This document shows, one piece after another, positions 6,618 to 8,455 of a stretch of DNA of 8,455 bases. Positions within the stretch are counted from its first letter, which is position 1. Each line of letters starts with the position of its first letter. Where the stretch lies: the NCBI GenBank assembly GCA_020719105.1, contig DYQV01000098.1, forward strand, positions 1 to 8,455, in the 5' to 3' direction. Position numbers and translations under genes: made by a program. The DNA is from Rikenella microfusus (GTDB lineage: Bacteria; Bacteroidota; Bacteroidia; Bacteroidales; SZUA-534). The notes beneath the pieces are model-generated. The model was not told the origin of the DNA, did no database searches, and saw only the letters and a list, made by a program, of their open reading frames with translations.

Positions 6618-7916
6618 CTATTTGGGCTCGGATGGTGGAGCAGACTTAGGTATTGTGATAACAAACCGGGAGCCTTCGCCCAGCTTCGAAAAGAGTTGAA
6701 TTTCTCCATCAATAAAATAAATGAATCCTTTTGCAATGGCAAGCCCGAGTCCGTTACCTCCATAATTCCGGGTTGTACCGGTTTCTATCTGGCGGAAATT
6801 ATCGAATATTGCCTCGCGGTTGTTGTCAGCAATTCCAAGGCCCTGATCCTGTATTTGAAACTCAATAAAATGATTATTAACTGTGGCCTGTATTGAAACA
6901 TCCTTATTTTGACCATATTTAATGGCATTATCAATCAGGTGATACAATGCCCGTTCCAATTTATACTGGTCGGTACTTATTATCGTATTGGAATCTCCAT
7001 TAATAGTAAAATGGGCAACTATTTTTTTTTCTTGGGCTTTAGTTTTTAGCGCCACATCAAGCTCTTGCATCAATTGACTTAGTTTTCGTTCCGAAACGAG
7101 CCATTCCATTTGTTGGGTTGATATTTGCGAAATATCGATGATATCATGTACAATAGTTAACAATTGATTGCTGCAACTCAGAATGGTTTGCGTATAATTT
7201 GAAATTGGAGGAACTTTTTCATATTCACTCTGCAATAATCGGCTAAAACCCACAATGCCATTCAATGGTGTGCGAATTTCGTGCGAAATGTTTTGAAGAA
7301 AAGCCGTTTTTAATTGCTCTCCTTCCTCCGCTTTCTCTTTGGCTTTTTTAAGGTCCAGATTTTGTTGTTTCAGAATAAGTGTTGCCTTGAGGTTTAAATA
7401 GTAGAGCGATGTTACAGCGGCGGTCGAAGTAATCTCAAACTTTACTAAACTTAAAACATGAAAATACTTGGCAATCAAGTTCCCTTCATCAATAGTCCCT
7501 GAAAAATTACTGGTTAAAACCATGATTGGGATTAAAAACAATACATAATATATCACGGTAAATAAAAGCAAGTATAAACCAGATAAAAATCGATTAATTT
7601 TATGCTTTTCAATGGATTGAAAAAAGTAAAAAGCTACCAGTAATGCAACAAAATGCATACTGAACGTTGACAAATAAGAACCGTTATCAGGGGTTGCCAG
7701 TGCTGTAATCAAGCTGATACATGGAATGGATAACCAGTAGCGGAAATAGAAAACGCCAATAAGAAGGGCAATTTCGCGAAAATCGCTTGCACCGCCCTCA
7801 ACGCCGGGCATATAGAATTGAATTTGGCTTAATAAAACAGAGAGCAAACCAAAACTCAACACAAGTAGAAATTCCTTGAAAACGGGGTCCTTATATTTTT
7901 CAATGAATCGGTTCAT
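6618..7916 (-). CDS. Five-TM sensor histidine kinase (no receiver domain)
   Basis: Membrane sensor kinase of a two-component system, 432 residues. Five hydrophobic segments (about 15-33, 48-73, 84-100, 111-136, 152-175) form the sensor. The SDFREIALLIG stretch after the first helix loosely resembles 5TMR/LytS-like sensors, but I would not assign it. A charged coiled coil (182-206) leads to the HisKA dimerisation domain with NISHEIRTPLNG (209-220), phosphoacceptor H212. The ATPase domain has N-box N330 in LIDNAIKYG, G1 DQGLGI (357-362), an F-box near F371/F374 and G2 GGNGLGLAI (386-394). All catalytic boxes are intact. There is no periplasmic domain of note, no PAS and no receiver, and no response regulator gene is in view. 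The gene follows a small secreted-protein gene by 43 bp and may share its transcript. The stimulus is unknown. Confidence 0.92.
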   Translation of the reverse strand: MNRFIEKYKDPVFKEFLLVLSFGLLSVLLSQIQFYMPGVEGGASDFREIALLIGVFYFRYWLSIPCISLITALATPDNGSYLSTFSMHFVALLVAFYFFQSIEKHKINRFLSGLYLLLFTVIYYVLFLIPIMVLTSNFSGTIDEGNLIAKYFHVLSLVKFEITSTAAVTSLYYLNLKATLILKQQNLDLKKAKEKAEEGEQLKTAFLQNISHEIRTPLNGIVGFSRLLQSEYEKVPPISNYTQTILSCSNQLLTIVHDIIDISQISTQQMEWLVSERKLSQLMQELDVALKTKAQEKKIVAHFTINGDSNTIISTDQYKLERALYHLIDNAIKYGQNKDVSIQATVNNHFIEFQIQDQGLGIADNNREAIFDNFRQIETGTTRNYGGNGLGLAIAKGFIYFIDGEIQLFSKLGEGSRFVITIPKSAPPSEPK

Positions 7917-7959
7917 GGGTTGAATTTATTCTTTAAGCCTGTTTTAATGATTCGAACAT

Positions 7960-8367
7960 CTAAAATGTCTTGTATTCGTAAACCTTTTTACTTTTCAATT
8001 TTCCATCAGGGGTAAAAGTTTTTTTTTCAACTTTAAGTTTCCCTTCATACTTAAACTCTTCGCGCTTTAAAACCTTGCCTTTTGCATCATAAGTAATTTC
8101 AACTATCTGGTTTCCATTGCTATCGTATTCATGTTCAAAATAAGTTTCCAGCGTTCCTTTTTCATTAAACGTTTTTTCAAGCAGTACATTTCCATTTTCA
8201 TCATATTTGTATTCGGCAACTATGTATTTTACCTCTTTGCCACTGGAGTAATCGTATTTCCATTCCGTTTGATTACTTATATTTGCTTCTTTCAACTCTT
8301 TTCTGCTTTGTGCCATGAGAGCGGTAGCGCATAAAAGTACTAAGGTAAACAAGTTCAATTTTTTCAT
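7960..8367 (-). CDS. Small secreted YD-repeat-like protein
   Basis: A 135-residue exported protein starting at the ATG at 8367. This start is preferred over the in-frame ATG at 8424 because it begins a canonical signal peptide, MKKLNLFTLVLLCATALMA, with cleavage before Q20, and because the candidate promoter box at 8407-8414 lies between the two. The mature part is built of degenerate repeats of about 20-25 residues: KYDENGN (54-60), EYDSNGN (80-86), TYDAKGK (92-98) and TFTPDGK (117-123), with KYEGKLK (107-112) as a worn copy. These resemble the YD/RHS-like or MORN-like beta repeats found in many small Bacteroidota envelope proteins. No catalytic motif is seen. It is lysine- and glutamate-rich with no cysteine in the mature chain. 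Function unknown; binding to cell-surface or periplasmic partners is a guess. The kinase gene follows by 43 bp on the same strand. Confidence 0.83.
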   Translation of the reverse strand: MKKLNLFTLVLLCATALMAQSRKELKEANISNQTEWKYDYSSGKEVKYIVAEYKYDENGNVLLEKTFNEKGTLETYFEHEYDSNGNQIVEITYDAKGKVLKREEFKYEGKLKVEKKTFTPDGKLKSKKVYEYKTF

Positions 8368-8406
8368 AGATAAATTTTTAATAAAATAACTGATTTTTGT
8401 GGACTT

Positions 8407-8434
8407 CAAATTTATACAAACCATTTAAATTCAA
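8407..8434 (-). promoter_or_regulatory. Candidate promoter for the secreted repeat protein
   Basis: TAAATTTG on the minus strand (8414-8407) matches TAnnTTTG. A TTG (8434-8432) lies upstream with 17 bp between the elements, slightly shorter than the usual 19-21. Transcription would begin near 8400, which gives a leader of about 33 nt to the ATG at 8367 and excludes the upstream in-frame ATG at 8424. It may also drive the kinase gene. Confidence 0.42.
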
Positions 8435-8455
8435 AACTTTTAATTAAGATATATT

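Noticed and set aside
6696..6896. 66-codon plus-strand frame opposite the kinase ATPase domain
   Set aside because: Antisense to the G1/G2 boxes of an intact kinase; no independent support.
8368..8424. Longer N-terminus for the secreted repeat protein starting at 8424
   Set aside because: It would bury the signal peptide 19 residues in and lies upstream of the candidate promoter box; the ATG at 8367 gives a canonical signal peptide.

Overview
The window reads as an ordinary chromosomal segment of a member of the Bacteroidota. The signs are low GC, A/T-rich sequence instead of Shine-Dalgarno motifs ahead of start codons, Bacteroidota-type -7 boxes (TAnnTTTG) upstream of three minus-strand transcription units, a lipoprotein with a short lipobox, and a small secreted protein with the 'LMAQ' signal-peptide ending common in this phylum. 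Genus cannot be assigned from the sequence alone. No tRNA, rRNA, CRISPR array, insertion sequence or phage gene is visible.

Layout, left to right. 1-446 (-) is the N-terminal part of an unidentified lipoprotein that runs off the left edge. 447-819 is a non-coding divergent region with a good promoter for the lipoprotein and a cluster of dyad and direct repeats ahead of the next gene. 820-1893 (+) is a membrane fatty acid desaturase with all three histidine boxes. 1894-2173 is a convergent intergenic region packed with four hairpins, including a bidirectional terminator and a perfect 16-bp inverted repeat. 2174-6468 (-) is a complete polyamine ABC importer operon in the order potA-potB-potC-potD, with 12-bp, -4-bp and 3-bp junctions. 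6618-7916 (-) is a five-TM hybrid-less sensor histidine kinase. 7960-8367 (-) is a small secreted YD-repeat-like protein whose gene ends 43 bp before the kinase.

How the genes work together. PotA (ATPase), PotB and PotC (permeases) and PotD (substrate binding) should form one spermidine/putrescine-type importer in the inner membrane. Two departures from the E. coli model stand out. PotA carries a tandem duplication of its C-terminal regulatory (TOBE-like) module. PotD has no lipobox and instead a C-terminal transmembrane anchor. The desaturase is a separate unit that introduces double bonds into membrane acyl chains. The kinase has no response regulator in view, so its output is unknown. I see no clear evidence of a wholly new multi-gene system; the best leads are the two Pot architectures and the structured non-coding DNA on either side of the desaturase.
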